Below, piece by piece: positions 1 through 8,420 of a stretch of 64,000 nucleotides of DNA. Both the position numbers and the translations under genes were made by a program. Origin of the DNA: Anaerolineales bacterium (GTDB taxonomy: Bacteria > Chloroflexota > Anaerolineae > Anaerolineales > Villigracilaceae); NCBI GenBank assembly GCA_030583885.1, contig CP129480.1:3970714-4034713 (forward strand). The letters are read 5' to 3'. How positions within the stretch are numbered: position 1 is the stretch's first letter; each line of letters starts with the position of its first letter. A model generated the notes under the pieces. It worked only from the letters and a program-made list of their open reading frames with translations. It was not told the DNA's origin and did not search any database.

Positions 1-30
1 TCAACCAACGGCCGCTCGCAATGATATTTT

Positions 31-1452
31 TTACGAATCAAACCCCAGCCCCAAGGCATCCAGAGTTTTCAACCAGAGATTTCTGCGCCCGCCGTTTTTG
101 TCGGCCTGATCGAGCGACCAGCGCGTGAAGTTGATAATTGGCGAACGGAAGGGTTCGGGCGGAAAGAGAAACGGTTTGGTTTTCACCATTTGCAAGTCAG
201 TGCGTTCGGTCTTTTTATCATCAAGCAAATCAAGCATCACTTGTGCGCCAAAGCGGGATGCGCCCACACCCAACCCTGTGTAACCCATTGCATACGCAAC
301 GTTACCGCCGTACGTTTTGCCCCAAAAGGCTGTGTAACGCGAACAGGTATCGATCACGCCGCCCCAGGCGTGCGTGAAACGGAGTCCTTCGAGCTGGGGA
401 AAGGTCTGGAAGAAGTGCTCCGCCAAAAGTCCGAAGGAGGCGGGGCGGTTTTCGAGGTGCGGTGCGACACCGTTATTCCGATAGTAGATGGCGTCGTATC
501 CGCCCCACAGAATGCGCCCATCCGCCGTCATCTGCGAATAATGGAATTGATTGCCGTTGTCGCTCAGCCCTTCGCGCCCGTGCCAGCCGATGGAGTCGCG
601 CTGCGACTTTGAAAGCGGCTCGGTCATCAGCACATAATCGTAAACAGGCACGACATAAAACGATAGCCGTTTAAGCAAAGGCGGGAAGGCATTGGTTGCA
701 AGCGCAACCCGTTTGGCTTCGACTTCGCCACGCGGGGTTTTAAGGAGGACGTGCTTCGCGACACGCTTCTCTTCCAACGCCCTAACCTGCGTGCTCTCAT
801 ACAAGCGGACTCCAAGGCTCAGGCATGCCCGCCTCAAACCCCACGCAAGTTTGGCGGGATCGATCATCGCAATGGACGGGTCATGAATGGCGGCGAGAAA
901 TGAAGGGGAATGGATGCGCTTGCGAGCCTCACTCTGTTCGAGAAATCGAATCTGCAACCCGTACTGCGCGGACTCTTCGGCTTCCTCGCGCAGTTCTTCA
1001 ATCTGATATTCCTCGTTGGCGATATTGATCTCGCCCGAACGGATGAAATCGCACTCGATGTTGAACTCTTTGATGGTCGCTTCGATACCGTCGAGATTTT
1101 GGTCGCCGAGTTGAATCAGTTTGGCAAGTTCCTTTTCCCAGCGATTCCTGCCGTTCTGAAAAGAATGCGTCAGCGATGCGGCACAGAACCCGCCGTTGCG
1201 TCCGCTCGCACCGATCGCCACTTCCCCCGCTTCGAGCAGGACGACATCACGGTCCGGGTCGGCTTGCTTGGCCTGCAAAGCCGTCCACAGACCGGTAAAG
1301 CCCCCGCCGATGACGGCAAGGTCGGTTTGGATTTTAGCTGTCAGAGACGGGGCGTTTTCCGGCTTGTCGGGGTTATCCAGCCAGAAGGGGATCAAATTCA
1401 CATCCGCGACCGCTTTAAGGCTTTCAGGGCGCGGCGTGTTCGAGAAAAACAT
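31..1452 (-). CDS. FAD-dependent amine/amino-acid oxidase (DAO family, PuuB/OrdL-like)
   Basis: Predicted soluble flavoenzyme that oxidises an amine or D-amino-acid-like substrate; the substrate cannot be told from sequence. The dinucleotide-binding GGGFTG motif lies at residues 49-54 and the flavin loop GASGRNGG at 81-88. A C-terminal HAWGG/GYTGLGVG stretch is typical of glycine-oxidase-type DAO proteins. I start at the ATG ending at 1452 because GGAG lies 5 nt upstream. A longer frame adds 37 residues that do not resemble the family. The product is 473 aa. The gene is divergent from the membrane protein at 1637, so both promoters lie in the same 184 bp. Confidence 0.85.
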   Translation of the reverse strand: MFFSNTPRPESLKAVADVNLIPFWLDNPDKPENAPSLTAKIQTDLAVIGGGFTGLWTALQAKQADPDRDVVLLEAGEVAIGASGRNGGFCAASLTHSFQNGRNRWEKELAKLIQLGDQNLDGIEATIKEFNIECDFIRSGEINIANEEYQIEELREEAEESAQYGLQIRFLEQSEARKRIHSPSFLAAIHDPSIAMIDPAKLAWGLRRACLSLGVRLYESTQVRALEEKRVAKHVLLKTPRGEVEAKRVALATNAFPPLLKRLSFYVVPVYDYVLMTEPLSKSQRDSIGWHGREGLSDNGNQFHYSQMTADGRILWGGYDAIYYRNNGVAPHLENRPASFGLLAEHFFQTFPQLEGLRFTHAWGGVIDTCSRYTAFWGKTYGGNVAYAMGYTGLGVGASRFGAQVMLDLLDDKKTERTDLQMVKTKPFLFPPEPFRSPIINFTRWSLDQADKNGGRRNLWLKTLDALGLGFDS

Positions 1453-1556
1453 GGGAGCTCCGATTTTCCCCATCCTGCCCGGAAGGCAGAGGGGCGCAAG
1501 GTCATTGATTTTCTGCAAGTGTAACGGGGGATGGAAGAAAGTGTCAAATTCCCCTC

Positions 1557-1585
1557 TTGACATTTTAGAACAAATATTCTAAAAT
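1557..1585 (+). promoter_or_regulatory. Sigma-70-type promoter of the 1637 gene
   Basis: TTGACA at 1557-1562, a 17-nt spacer, and TAAAAT at 1580-1585: a near-consensus vegetative promoter. Transcription should begin near 1592. The spacer and -10 are covered by a perfect inverted repeat, so the promoter is probably repressed. Confidence 0.8.
1563..1584. promoter_or_regulatory. Operator 1: inverted repeat over the promoter
   Basis: TTTTAGAA, 6 nt, TTCTAAAA: a perfect 8-bp inverted repeat that fills the -35/-10 spacer and overlaps the -10. A repressor bound here would block RNA polymerase. The core GAAC-N4-ATTC is one base away from the GAAC-N4-GTTC type of LexA box. Confidence 0.7.
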
Positions 1586-1594
1586 ACTGCATAC

Positions 1595-1616
1595 ATTTAG
1601 AACACAAGTTCTATAT
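1595..1616. promoter_or_regulatory. Operator 2: second copy of the inverted repeat
   Basis: TAGAAC, ACAA, GTTCTA (1598-1613) inside a 22-mer that shares the TTTAGAACA half with operator 1. The two centres (1573.5 and 1605.5) are 32 bp apart, about three helical turns, so both sites face the same side of the DNA. This one covers the predicted transcription start. Confidence 0.7.
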
Positions 1617-1636
1617 CATTCGACAAGGAGGTCGAA

Positions 1637-2449
1637 ATGAACACATACCGTCGTAATCCGCTGGGAACCGGCTTAAGAAACCTGTGGAACAGCATCGTCC
1701 ACAACCGCCAGTTCAATCGCGGTGCCGCCTGGGGCATGATGATCATCGCCGCCCTGCTGGCATTCGAGATCTTTAACTTCAGCGCCACACGACACGCCCT
1801 GCTGGATATGCTCGGCAACCTGGAGTTTGCAGGCTTCCGCTGGGCAAGCATCCTCGCCATTGCATTCTGCGGCATAGACTTTGCCGGCATCGCGCGTATC
1901 TTCACCCCCGAACAGGGGCGCGACGAACCCGCCGAGGTCTACTATCTCTTTGGGGCATGGCTGCTCGCCGCAGGTTTTAACGCCATGCTGGTCTGGTGGA
2001 GCGTGTCCGTTGCGATTGCCAATAATGGCGGTCTGCAAGCCACGGCATCCATAAGTTCACAAACGCTCAACCAGAGTGTGCCGATCTTTGTGGCGTGCAT
2101 GGTTTGGCTGATACGTGTGCTCATCATTGGCACGATATCCCTCGCCGGTGACCGCATCTTCACCACTGCAAATGCCCCTCAAAACCAGTATCAACGTCCG
2201 TATAACAGCACCCCCCAACCGCGCACATCCTATCAGACCCAGGCTCATCGCGCTGTGAACAAGCCCGTCAACGAGCCTATCCTGCGGCCTGCTTCACAGA
2301 TCAACCGCCCGGTTAATACTTCATCCTTCCAGCCTGCACCCAAGCCGGTTTCATCGCAATCTTCATTCATCGCACCTGAGCCAACCTATCACCCCGTCTC
2401 TTACGAAGCACGCAGTTCAGAAAACGGAGACCGCCGCTACGACGCATAG
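1637..2449 (+). CDS. Four-TM membrane protein with low-complexity cytoplasmic-type tail
   Basis: I do not recognise the family. The 270-aa product has four hydrophobic segments in its first 180 residues (about 31-50, 70-90, 104-128 and 148-172). A Pro/Asn/Gln/Ser-rich tail of about 90 residues follows, with repeated RPVN/KPVN-like units and no hydrophobic segment. The start is clear: AAGGAGG lies 5 nt before the ATG. Expression appears strongly regulated through the two operators upstream, and the strong SD and near-consensus promoter imply high output once derepressed. The function is unknown. Control by a stress or DNA-damage repressor is an inference from the operator shape only. Confidence 0.8.
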   Translation: MNTYRRNPLGTGLRNLWNSIVHNRQFNRGAAWGMMIIAALLAFEIFNFSATRHALLDMLGNLEFAGFRWASILAIAFCGIDFAGIARIFTPEQGRDEPAEVYYLFGAWLLAAGFNAMLVWWSVSVAIANNGGLQATASISSQTLNQSVPIFVACMVWLIRVLIIGTISLAGDRIFTTANAPQNQYQRPYNSTPQPRTSYQTQAHRAVNKPVNEPILRPASQINRPVNTSSFQPAPKPVSSQSSFIAPEPTYHPVSYEARSSENGDRRYDA

Positions 2450-2512
2450 CAATCGCTTCGCGTTAGGGTGGTCCGTTACACTACACTGAACAACCAAAAA
2501 CTCATTTCGAGC

Positions 2513-2531
2513 CCGGGTCCCCCAGACCCGG
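2513..2531 (+). promoter_or_regulatory. Hairpin abutting the SD of the transglycosylase gene
   Basis: CCGGGTC, 5 nt, GACCCGG forms a 7-bp stem whose 3' arm touches the GGAAAGAG Shine-Dalgarno (2530-2537). It could modulate initiation or be a small dispersed palindrome. Confidence 0.4.
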
Positions 2532-2546
2532 AAAGAGAATATACAC

Positions 2547-3263
2547 ATGCCCCGCGCTCGCTCCACAAAAACATATCGGCAAACAGCCGCAACCTTGCAC
2601 GACGAAGGAAGCGGCTGTTTGTCCGGTTTTGCCCTCGTCCCGCTGGCCGTCATTTTTATCAGCGCCCTGCTGGCATCCTTCGCCTGGAAAACAACACCCC
2701 TTCCAGCCAATCCACCAGCTCTGGATTCACCGATCCTGATGGATTCTCCGCCCGATCCCATCCCAGCCGGCATTTCCTCCATCTTTAGAGTGGAGGTGCT
2801 CTATTGGGCGGATTCCATCTCCGGATGGGCGGCCACTTCGAATCTTAACCCGAACCTGGTCGCCACCATCATGCAGATCGAATCCTGCGGCAACCCGCGC
2901 GCCATCTCCAGCGCCGGCGCCATGGGACTGTTCCAGGTCATGCCATATCACTTTAGCACAACTGACAACCCCTACAACCCCGACACCAACGCCGCCCGCG
3001 GTCTGGCCTATCTCGTCCGCTCGCTCGAAGCCGCAAACGGCAATGCCCGCCTTGCAATGGCGGGTTATAACGGCGGCATCAGCATCATTCAGCGCGGCGA
3101 ATCGACGTGGTCTGCCCAAACGAAGAGATACGTGCAATTTGGCGCGCCAATTTACAACGATGCCACCAGCGGACTTGAATCAAGTAACGCATTAAATGAT
3201 TGGTATTCTAGATACGGGGTGAGTTTATGCAAGGAAGCCAGTAAAAGATTGGGCTTGCCGTAA
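2547..3263 (+). CDS. Membrane-anchored lytic transglycosylase (SLT domain)
   Basis: Cleaves the MurNAc-GlcNAc bond of peptidoglycan outside the membrane. A single membrane anchor lies at residues about 27-47 and a proline-rich linker at 50-75. The SLT domain follows from about 95, with the catalytic glutamate in the MQIES motif (E112), then GAMGLFQVMP and the substrate-cleft AMAGYNGG motif. The 238-aa length is usual for small anchored SLT enzymes. GGAAAGAG lies 9 nt before the ATG. It follows the 1637 gene in the same direction after 97 bp but no shared function is evident. Confidence 0.88.
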   Translation: MPRARSTKTYRQTAATLHDEGSGCLSGFALVPLAVIFISALLASFAWKTTPLPANPPALDSPILMDSPPDPIPAGISSIFRVEVLYWADSISGWAATSNLNPNLVATIMQIESCGNPRAISSAGAMGLFQVMPYHFSTTDNPYNPDTNAARGLAYLVRSLEAANGNARLAMAGYNGGISIIQRGESTWSAQTKRYVQFGAPIYNDATSGLESSNALNDWYSRYGVSLCKEASKRLGLP

Positions 3264-3280
3264 AAAAATCCGTCAGCGGC

Positions 3281-4648
3281 TCACGTCAATACATTCAACC
3301 AAATTACAAACGTCGTACCTCTCCCATTTTTTGACTCAACCTTGATCTGTCCGCCATGGTGTTCGATGATCCAGTGCGCAATGGACAGTCCCAGCCCAAA
3401 GCCGCTGGTCTTTGAGCGTGTGCGTGCTTTTTCCGCGCGGTAGAAACGGTCGAAGATGTGAGGCAGGTCTTCGGCAGGGATGCCCGGCCCCGTGTCCCGC
3501 ACAATGAGGCGCGCCTGATCACCCAGTTTTGACAGGCTGAGGAACACATCCCCGTCCGGCGGCGTGTATTGAATGGCGTTCGCGATCAGGTTATATAAAA
3601 CCTGTTTCAAACGGTCACGGTCTCCATTGACCATCACCTGGTCGATCTCATTGAGATGGACATGCACCTTGCTGCCAGCCAGAACGCGCATTTCAGTAAA
3701 AACCTCAGTCAATAAAAGGTCCAATTCAACCCGCGCAAAGTTGAGGGTAAGCTTGCCTGACTCAGCCTGCGCGAGCATAAGCAAGCCGCCCACCAGGCGT
3801 GTGAGCCTGCCCGCCTCCTGGTCAATGCTGTTCAATGATTCCTCATCCGCTTTTTTCATACGGCGGATCAAATCCACATTGCCCTTGATGACGGTCAACG
3901 GCGTGCGCAATTCGTGGCTGACATCCGCGAGAAAGCGCTGTTGGGAAGTGAATAGGGATTCCAGGCGTTCCAGCGTTTGATTGAACGAAACCACCAGGTC
4001 GCCGATCTCATCCTCCACCTGTTCCCGGTATGGGATGCGGCGGGAGAGATCATCAGCACGGTTGATCTGATCCACCGTTTCGGTGATGGACTCGAGGGGT
4101 GAAAGCGCGCGCCCCAGCACCGCCCAGGAACCAAGCGCCGCCAGAAAAACCGCCACCACCGCAATGACCGCCATGGTGGAAAGCAGGTTACTGCGCGTCG
4201 CATCCACAACGCTTAAACTCGCACCGACCTGCAGCGTACCAATGACCCGTTGACCCGACATCAGAGGAACGCTCAACACCCGCAGATGCGCTCCGTCCAG
4301 GTAGGAGTCTTCATAGATGGTCAGGCCAGATCGCAGTCCGATGGGATCGAGGGGCTGGTTTAATGTCCCAATGCTGGGAGAGGCTGTAATCAGGGTTCCA
4401 TCCTTTGCCCAAACCTGTACATAGGCATTGGAGGTCATGTCCAGCGGAGGCATGCTGAGCAGGCTGACCTCGCCCACCGTGTTGACCCTGGCAACCAGCA
4501 TGATCTCACGCGCCACGCCAGCCAGCATGGTATCCACCTGGTTGAGCAAAATGACATTGACGAGAACATAGGCTGCCGCGCCAAAGATCAACAAAATTCC
4601 GCCCATGAACGTTGAGTACAGCAGGGTCAGGCGCAGGCGCAGGGACAT
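3281..4648 (-). CDS. Sensor histidine kinase with HAMP domain
   Basis: Membrane sensor of a two-component pair. TM1 is at residues about 10-35, an extracytoplasmic sensing region at 36-155, TM2 at about 157-178, HAMP to about 232, and HisKA with phospho-acceptor H245 in the SHELRTP motif. The ATPase domain shows the N box (NLIANAIQ, about 353-360), DTGPGIP and GFGLGLS. Length 455 aa, all motifs intact. It lies 79 bp downstream of its OmpR-type regulator. That gap holds a terminator-like hairpin, and no Shine-Dalgarno is obvious at this start, so kinase output is probably kept below regulator output. The signal sensed is unknown. Confidence 0.92.
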   Translation of the reverse strand: MSLRLRLTLLYSTFMGGILLIFGAAAYVLVNVILLNQVDTMLAGVAREIMLVARVNTVGEVSLLSMPPLDMTSNAYVQVWAKDGTLITASPSIGTLNQPLDPIGLRSGLTIYEDSYLDGAHLRVLSVPLMSGQRVIGTLQVGASLSVVDATRSNLLSTMAVIAVVAVFLAALGSWAVLGRALSPLESITETVDQINRADDLSRRIPYREQVEDEIGDLVVSFNQTLERLESLFTSQQRFLADVSHELRTPLTVIKGNVDLIRRMKKADEESLNSIDQEAGRLTRLVGGLLMLAQAESGKLTLNFARVELDLLLTEVFTEMRVLAGSKVHVHLNEIDQVMVNGDRDRLKQVLYNLIANAIQYTPPDGDVFLSLSKLGDQARLIVRDTGPGIPAEDLPHIFDRFYRAEKARTRSKTSGFGLGLSIAHWIIEHHGGQIKVESKNGRGTTFVIWLNVLT

Positions 4649-4690
4649 GACAGCAGTTTAATGGGATGAGTTTAAGACAACCTGAGAGTC

Positions 4691-4722
4691 AAAAGAAAAG
4701 CGGCAGTTCAACAACTGCCGCT
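4691..4722 (-). terminator. Terminator/attenuator between response regulator and kinase
   Basis: On the minus strand a perfect 10-bp stem (AGCGGCAGTT / AACTGCCGCT, loop GTTG) is followed by TTTCTTTT. It starts 6 nt after the regulator stop codon and precedes the kinase start. Confidence 0.75.
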
Positions 4723-4727
4723 CTCAG

Positions 4728-5405
4728 CTATGGATTTTCACGCAGAACATACCCAACCCCGCGCACCGTATGGATCAGGCGCGGCTCATTTTCCGCTTCC
4801 AGCTTTTGGCGCAAATAGCGGATGTACACTTCCAGCACATTGCTCTCGCCGCCAAAGTCATACCCCCAAACACGGTCAAAGATGACTTCACGCGTCAAGA
4901 CCTGCTTGGGATGGCGCAGGAACAACTCAAGCAATTCATACTCTTTTGCGGTCAAGGCTACAACCCGACTCGCGCGCGCCGCCTGGCGCGACCCGGTATC
5001 GAGTGAAAGGTCCGCGAATTTTAAAACAGGAATGCGCTCGGGTTGGGTGCGGCGCAGCAAGGCGCGCACACGCGCGAGCAGCTCATCCAGATTAAACGGC
5101 TTGACCATGTAATCATCCGCACCGGCATCCAGCCCCTGAATGCGATCCTGCACGGTATCCTTCGCGGTCAACATCAATATCGGGATCGAACCGCCCTGAC
5201 GCAAACGATGGCAGACTTCCAGGCCATCCATGCCCGGCAACATCCAATCCAGTACAACAAGGTCAGGTGTATGGTCGCGCGCTGCGATCAACCCCATGCG
5301 CCCATCCGTGGCGGTATCCACCGTGTAGCCTTCATAAGCCAGCCCGCGCTGCAATAGTTTCAGGATCGCCTGGTCGTCTTCGATAATCAGGATTCGCTCG
5401 TTCAT
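4728..5405 (-). CDS. OmpR/PhoB-family response regulator
   Basis: DNA-binding partner of the downstream kinase. Receiver domain: acidic pair D11/D12, phospho-acceptor D53 in VLDWMLPGMDG, conserved T in MLTAKD, and K in VKPF. A winged-helix Trans_Reg_C domain follows from about 130, with LTAKEYELLELFLRHP and HTVRGVGYVL. I start at the ATG ending at 5405 because AAGGAG lies 7 nt upstream; the frame is open six codons further without support. The 225-aa length is typical. Targets are unknown. Confidence 0.93.
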   Translation of the reverse strand: MNERILIIEDDQAILKLLQRGLAYEGYTVDTATDGRMGLIAARDHTPDLVVLDWMLPGMDGLEVCHRLRQGGSIPILMLTAKDTVQDRIQGLDAGADDYMVKPFNLDELLARVRALLRRTQPERIPVLKFADLSLDTGSRQAARASRVVALTAKEYELLELFLRHPKQVLTREVIFDRVWGYDFGGESNVLEVYIRYLRQKLEAENEPRLIHTVRGVGYVLRENP

Positions 5406-5447
5406 GGCATTGCTCCTTGCCAAAAATATACCATAAATTCCATTTAC

Positions 5448-6098
5448 TTATTTGCCTCTTATTGAGTTCACAGCCTTTTGAAAATCACCAGGATAGTCTG
5501 CCTGAAAGAGCATCAGCCTGCCCGCCACAGGATGCGTGAACGCCAGCGAATAGGCGTGCAAGGCAGGACGTGAGATCACATCCGTTTCGGGCGCGCTGTA
5601 CAGGACATCCCCCACAAGTGGATGCCCCAACGCATAGGCATGGACTCGAATCTGATGCGTCCTGCCGGTCATGGGCATCGCCTCCACCAACGCTGCGGCT
5701 TGATAGCGTTCCAGAATCTTGAATCTCGTCTCCGAGCGGACTCCATTCCTGTTGTCCACCATCGTGCGATGTTTATGCCCCACGTTCACCCGCAACGGGA
5801 ATTTGGTCACTTTCTCATCCCATTTCGGGATACCGGTCATAATGGCGTGATATTTCTTCTCCACCTGATGCTTCTCGAATTGAATATTCAGCGAACGATG
5901 TGCATCCGCCGTCAATGCAAAGACCAGAACCCCGCTCGTGGTCTTGTCGATGCGATGTACAACCCAGAGCTTTCCATATTGCTCCTCCAGTATCTTTACA
6001 AGGTGAGACGCATCCTTGTCCCAGCCTTCCGGCAGCACAGAAAGCCCCGCAGGTTTGTTGACGACAAGGATGGCATCATCCGAAAAAACAACTTCCAT
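5448..6098 (-). CDS. RluA-family pseudouridine synthase
   Basis: Isomerises uridine to pseudouridine in rRNA or tRNA. The catalytic aspartate is in the HRIDKTTSG motif (D51), followed by GRTHQIRVH and HPLVGDVLY, all diagnostic of RluA/RsuA-type enzymes. There is no S4 domain, and 216 aa suits the short RluA class. The start is uncertain: the ATG ending at 6098 begins exactly at the conserved N-terminus (EVVFSDDAILVVNKP). A second ATG ending at 6131 would leave only 14 bp to the divergent methyltransferase gene. Neither has a good Shine-Dalgarno. Confidence 0.88.
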   Translation of the reverse strand: MEVVFSDDAILVVNKPAGLSVLPEGWDKDASHLVKILEEQYGKLWVVHRIDKTTSGVLVFALTADAHRSLNIQFEKHQVEKKYHAIMTGIPKWDEKVTKFPLRVNVGHKHRTMVDNRNGVRSETRFKILERYQAAALVEAMPMTGRTHQIRVHAYALGHPLVGDVLYSAPETDVISRPALHAYSLAFTHPVAGRLMLFQADYPGDFQKAVNSIRGK

Positions 6099-6145
6099 AC
6101 ATCCATTGTACACCAGCAGCTTGACATCCAATCACCAACCGGCGT

Positions 6146-6994
6146 ATGATGTTTTCCATGAACCAGCAGCCCACAAATGAACCCAGCCACCCCAACCTGA
6201 TCGACTCGCTGAATCACCCGCTGGCAGGGCCGATCCGCAAACTGCTCTCCCGCACTGGCAGGCAGGAGTTGGGCAGGATCCTTATCGACGACGAAGACAA
6301 CATCCTCCAGGCGCTCGGAGCGGGCCTGAAAGTGGAATCTGTGTACTTTGCGGGGGAGGAAGTCATCTCGGATGAATTGAGGAAAAGATTACCCGCAGAT
6401 GCAACCGTCCATGAGGTGGCGAAACGCACCACCAAAAAACTCTTCGAGAACGACAAGATCTCGCGAACCTTCGCCATTGCAAAAACACCGATACCAGTCG
6501 GCCTGGCTGCGTTGAAAACCATCAAAAGAGACGTGGTTGTGTTGGAAGACCTGGGCATTTCAGGCAACATCGGCAATATCACGCGCACATCGCTTGCGCT
6601 GGGCGTGGGCGGCATCCTTTTGCTCAACATGGACCCGATCGACCTGTACGACCGCCGCCTGATCCGCGCCAGCAGAGGCTACCTCTTCTCCCTGCCGATG
6701 ATCACAGCCTCGACCAGTGACTTTTTGGAATACTGCAAAACGAACAACGAAACCCTGCTCGTCACCGCCATGGATGCGGAAAAGACCGTGTCAGACATCG
6801 CATCCATTCCCGAACGCCTGCTGATCGTCTTCGGCAGTGAAAAGGAGGGATGCTCACCCGAAGTCGAGAATGCCGCCACATTGAAGGCACGCATCCCCAT
6901 CAGCAACAAGGTTGAGTCGCTTAATGTCTCGGCATCGGCGGGGATCACGCTTTACTGCCGCATTGGTTTCAATCAAGATGGGAGTACTGCATAA
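6146..6994 (+). CDS. TsnR/NshR-like 23S rRNA 2'-O-methyltransferase (SPOUT/TrmH fold)
   Basis: SAM-dependent RNA ribose methyltransferase. Motif 1 reads NIGNITRTSLALG at about 141-153, with the catalytic-type Arg147; motif 2 is FGSEKEG and motif 3 SLNVSASAGI. Beyond the generic TrmH motifs, the stretches RRLIRASRGYLFSLP, KSISRTFAIAKTP-like text and the N-terminal substrate domain follow the thiostrepton/nosiheptide-resistance methyltransferases, which modify A1067 of 23S rRNA. This match is from memory of those proteins. Length 282 aa versus about 270. An ATG at 6158 is an alternative start. A housekeeping TrmH-type role remains possible. Confidence 0.8.
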   Translation: MMFSMNQQPTNEPSHPNLIDSLNHPLAGPIRKLLSRTGRQELGRILIDDEDNILQALGAGLKVESVYFAGEEVISDELRKRLPADATVHEVAKRTTKKLFENDKISRTFAIAKTPIPVGLAALKTIKRDVVVLEDLGISGNIGNITRTSLALGVGGILLLNMDPIDLYDRRLIRASRGYLFSLPMITASTSDFLEYCKTNNETLLVTAMDAEKTVSDIASIPERLLIVFGSEKEGCSPEVENAATLKARIPISNKVESLNVSASAGITLYCRIGFNQDGSTA

Positions 6995-7152
6995 CCTCAT
7001 AGCGCAAGATTGCTCCCTGCGCCGTACCCATATCTGGGCATACATCCCCGGCGCGGGAGTTTTCTCACAAAGACTTTGCCCTGTAATAATAAGAACAGGG
7101 AACAAATGCTCAGGATTTTCGTTTTAATAGTAAACATCGATACGGAGAAAAT

Positions 7153-7575
7153 ATGAAGAAAACCACCCTGCTTTTCGTTGTAACCCTTGTCGGGGCATTA
7201 CTAGCCGCCTGCACTGGCGGAGGCACAAGTCCCGCATCCATTGTCGGCGAATGGGAACTGGTTTCCTACGGCAACCCAGCCAGTCTAACCCCCGCCCTCA
7301 CCGAAGTGGAGACCAACATTTCCTTCGGCGAAGACGGTCAATTCGGCGGAAATGTAGGTTGCAATGGCTTCGGCGCGGACTACAAAGTCAGCAGCGATGA
7401 AGTTACCTTCGACGCGATCGTTTCCACCATGATGTACTGCGAAGCCGTTGCCGACCAGGAAAGCGCTGTGATCGGTGCGCTGTCCGGGAATCCCGTCACA
7501 TTCCAACTCGACGGCGACACTTTGACGCTCACCTCGGCAGACGGCGCCTCGGTTGTTGTGCTTGCCCGCAAGTAA
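7153..7575 (+). CDS. META-domain lipoprotein (HslJ-like)
   Basis: Small exported lipoprotein. The signal peptide ends in lipobox LLAAC with Cys20. The remaining 120 residues are one META/HslJ domain: GEWELVSYG, SFGEDGQFGGNVGCNGF, and the STMMYC cysteine motif. HslJ proteins are linked to heat and novobiocin response in E. coli; the role here is unproven. GGAG lies 6 nt before the ATG. A bidirectional terminator follows, isolating it from the convergent ABC genes. Confidence 0.88.
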   Translation: MKKTTLLFVVTLVGALLAACTGGGTSPASIVGEWELVSYGNPASLTPALTEVETNISFGEDGQFGGNVGCNGFGADYKVSSDEVTFDAIVSTMMYCEAVADQESAVIGALSGNPVTFQLDGDTLTLTSADGASVVVLARK

Positions 7576-7599
7576 CTTGAATTTCACTGAAAACAAAAA

Positions 7600-7632
7600 C
7601 CAGAGAACGATGTCTCTGGATTTTGTTTTTTT
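7600..7632. terminator. Bidirectional intrinsic terminator
   Basis: CCAGAGA, 6 nt, TCTCTGG (7600-7619), followed by a T-rich run on the plus strand and by TTTTTGTTTT on the minus strand. It separates the convergent META lipoprotein and ABC permease genes. Confidence 0.85.
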
Positions 7633-8417
7633 TAACTGCTAGCTCCGCTGTATCGTTTCAGCCCCGCCTTCCAGACGATGGAAGCCACCCAAAAACTGGC
7701 AATGCTGATGGCGATGTACATAAAAACCTGCCCTGAGAGCAATTCGCCGCGCAAAGCCTGGAGCGGAATGGTCGTCGCCACGGCGATGGGGATGATGAAG
7801 GTCACGATCACTCTCAGCCAGACGGGATACACCGTGACGGGATAACGCCCCGCATCCATCAACGCCTGGAGGATGGTGACGTTGTTGTCGAACTTTGTGA
7901 ACCAGAAAGTGAGCGCAATGAGGACGATCCAAAGGCTGTAGATGATGATCGTGCCTGTGATGGCGAGCAGAACAAAGGTCAGGATTTGAATCGGGGAGGT
8001 CACGTCGCCCGCCATGTGAATACCGACCACGATCAAGATCACGGCGAGCACCAGGTCCCAGATCCGCCAGACTGTGATGCGCGAGAAGGTGACGAGGAAC
8101 ATGCTGTTGACAGGCTGGAGGATGGTGTAGTCCATCGAGCCGTCACGGATGGATTGGTTGAATTTTTCGGTGTTGGGCCAGACGAGCGCGATCATCAATG
8201 TGTTGACGAGGCGGAAGACGCCCAGCAGGGCGATCAGTTCGCCGATGCCCCAGCCGCCGAGGGTTTCGGTATTGCTGAAGATGATGCTCAGGCTGAGCAA
8301 TTCCCAGCCGAGCCACATCAGGTTGAGCAGGATGTTGACGACCGTATCGGCGCGATAAGCAAGCGCCATTTGCACATTGACCTTGAAGAACGCGGATAGC
8401 AGTTTTAGTGTATGCAT
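7632..8417 (-). CDS. ABC-2-type permease (uncharacterised exporter, subunit 2)
   Basis: Integral membrane subunit of a three-gene ABC exporter of the ABC-2 class (the COG4586/4587/3694-type arrangement). About six hydrophobic segments span its 261 residues; there is no ATPase motif and no extracytoplasmic domain. It is last in the order ATPase, permease 1, permease 2, and begins 3 nt after permease 1 ends, so the two are translated together and likely form a heterodimer. The substrate is unknown; related systems export drugs or lipids. Confidence 0.85.
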   Translation of the reverse strand: MHTLKLLSAFFKVNVQMALAYRADTVVNILLNLMWLGWELLSLSIIFSNTETLGGWGIGELIALLGVFRLVNTLMIALVWPNTEKFNQSIRDGSMDYTILQPVNSMFLVTFSRITVWRIWDLVLAVILIVVGIHMAGDVTSPIQILTFVLLAITGTIIIYSLWIVLIALTFWFTKFDNNVTILQALMDAGRYPVTVYPVWLRVIVTFIIPIAVATTIPLQALRGELLSGQVFMYIAISIASFWVASIVWKAGLKRYSGASS

Positions 8418-8420
8418 GGA

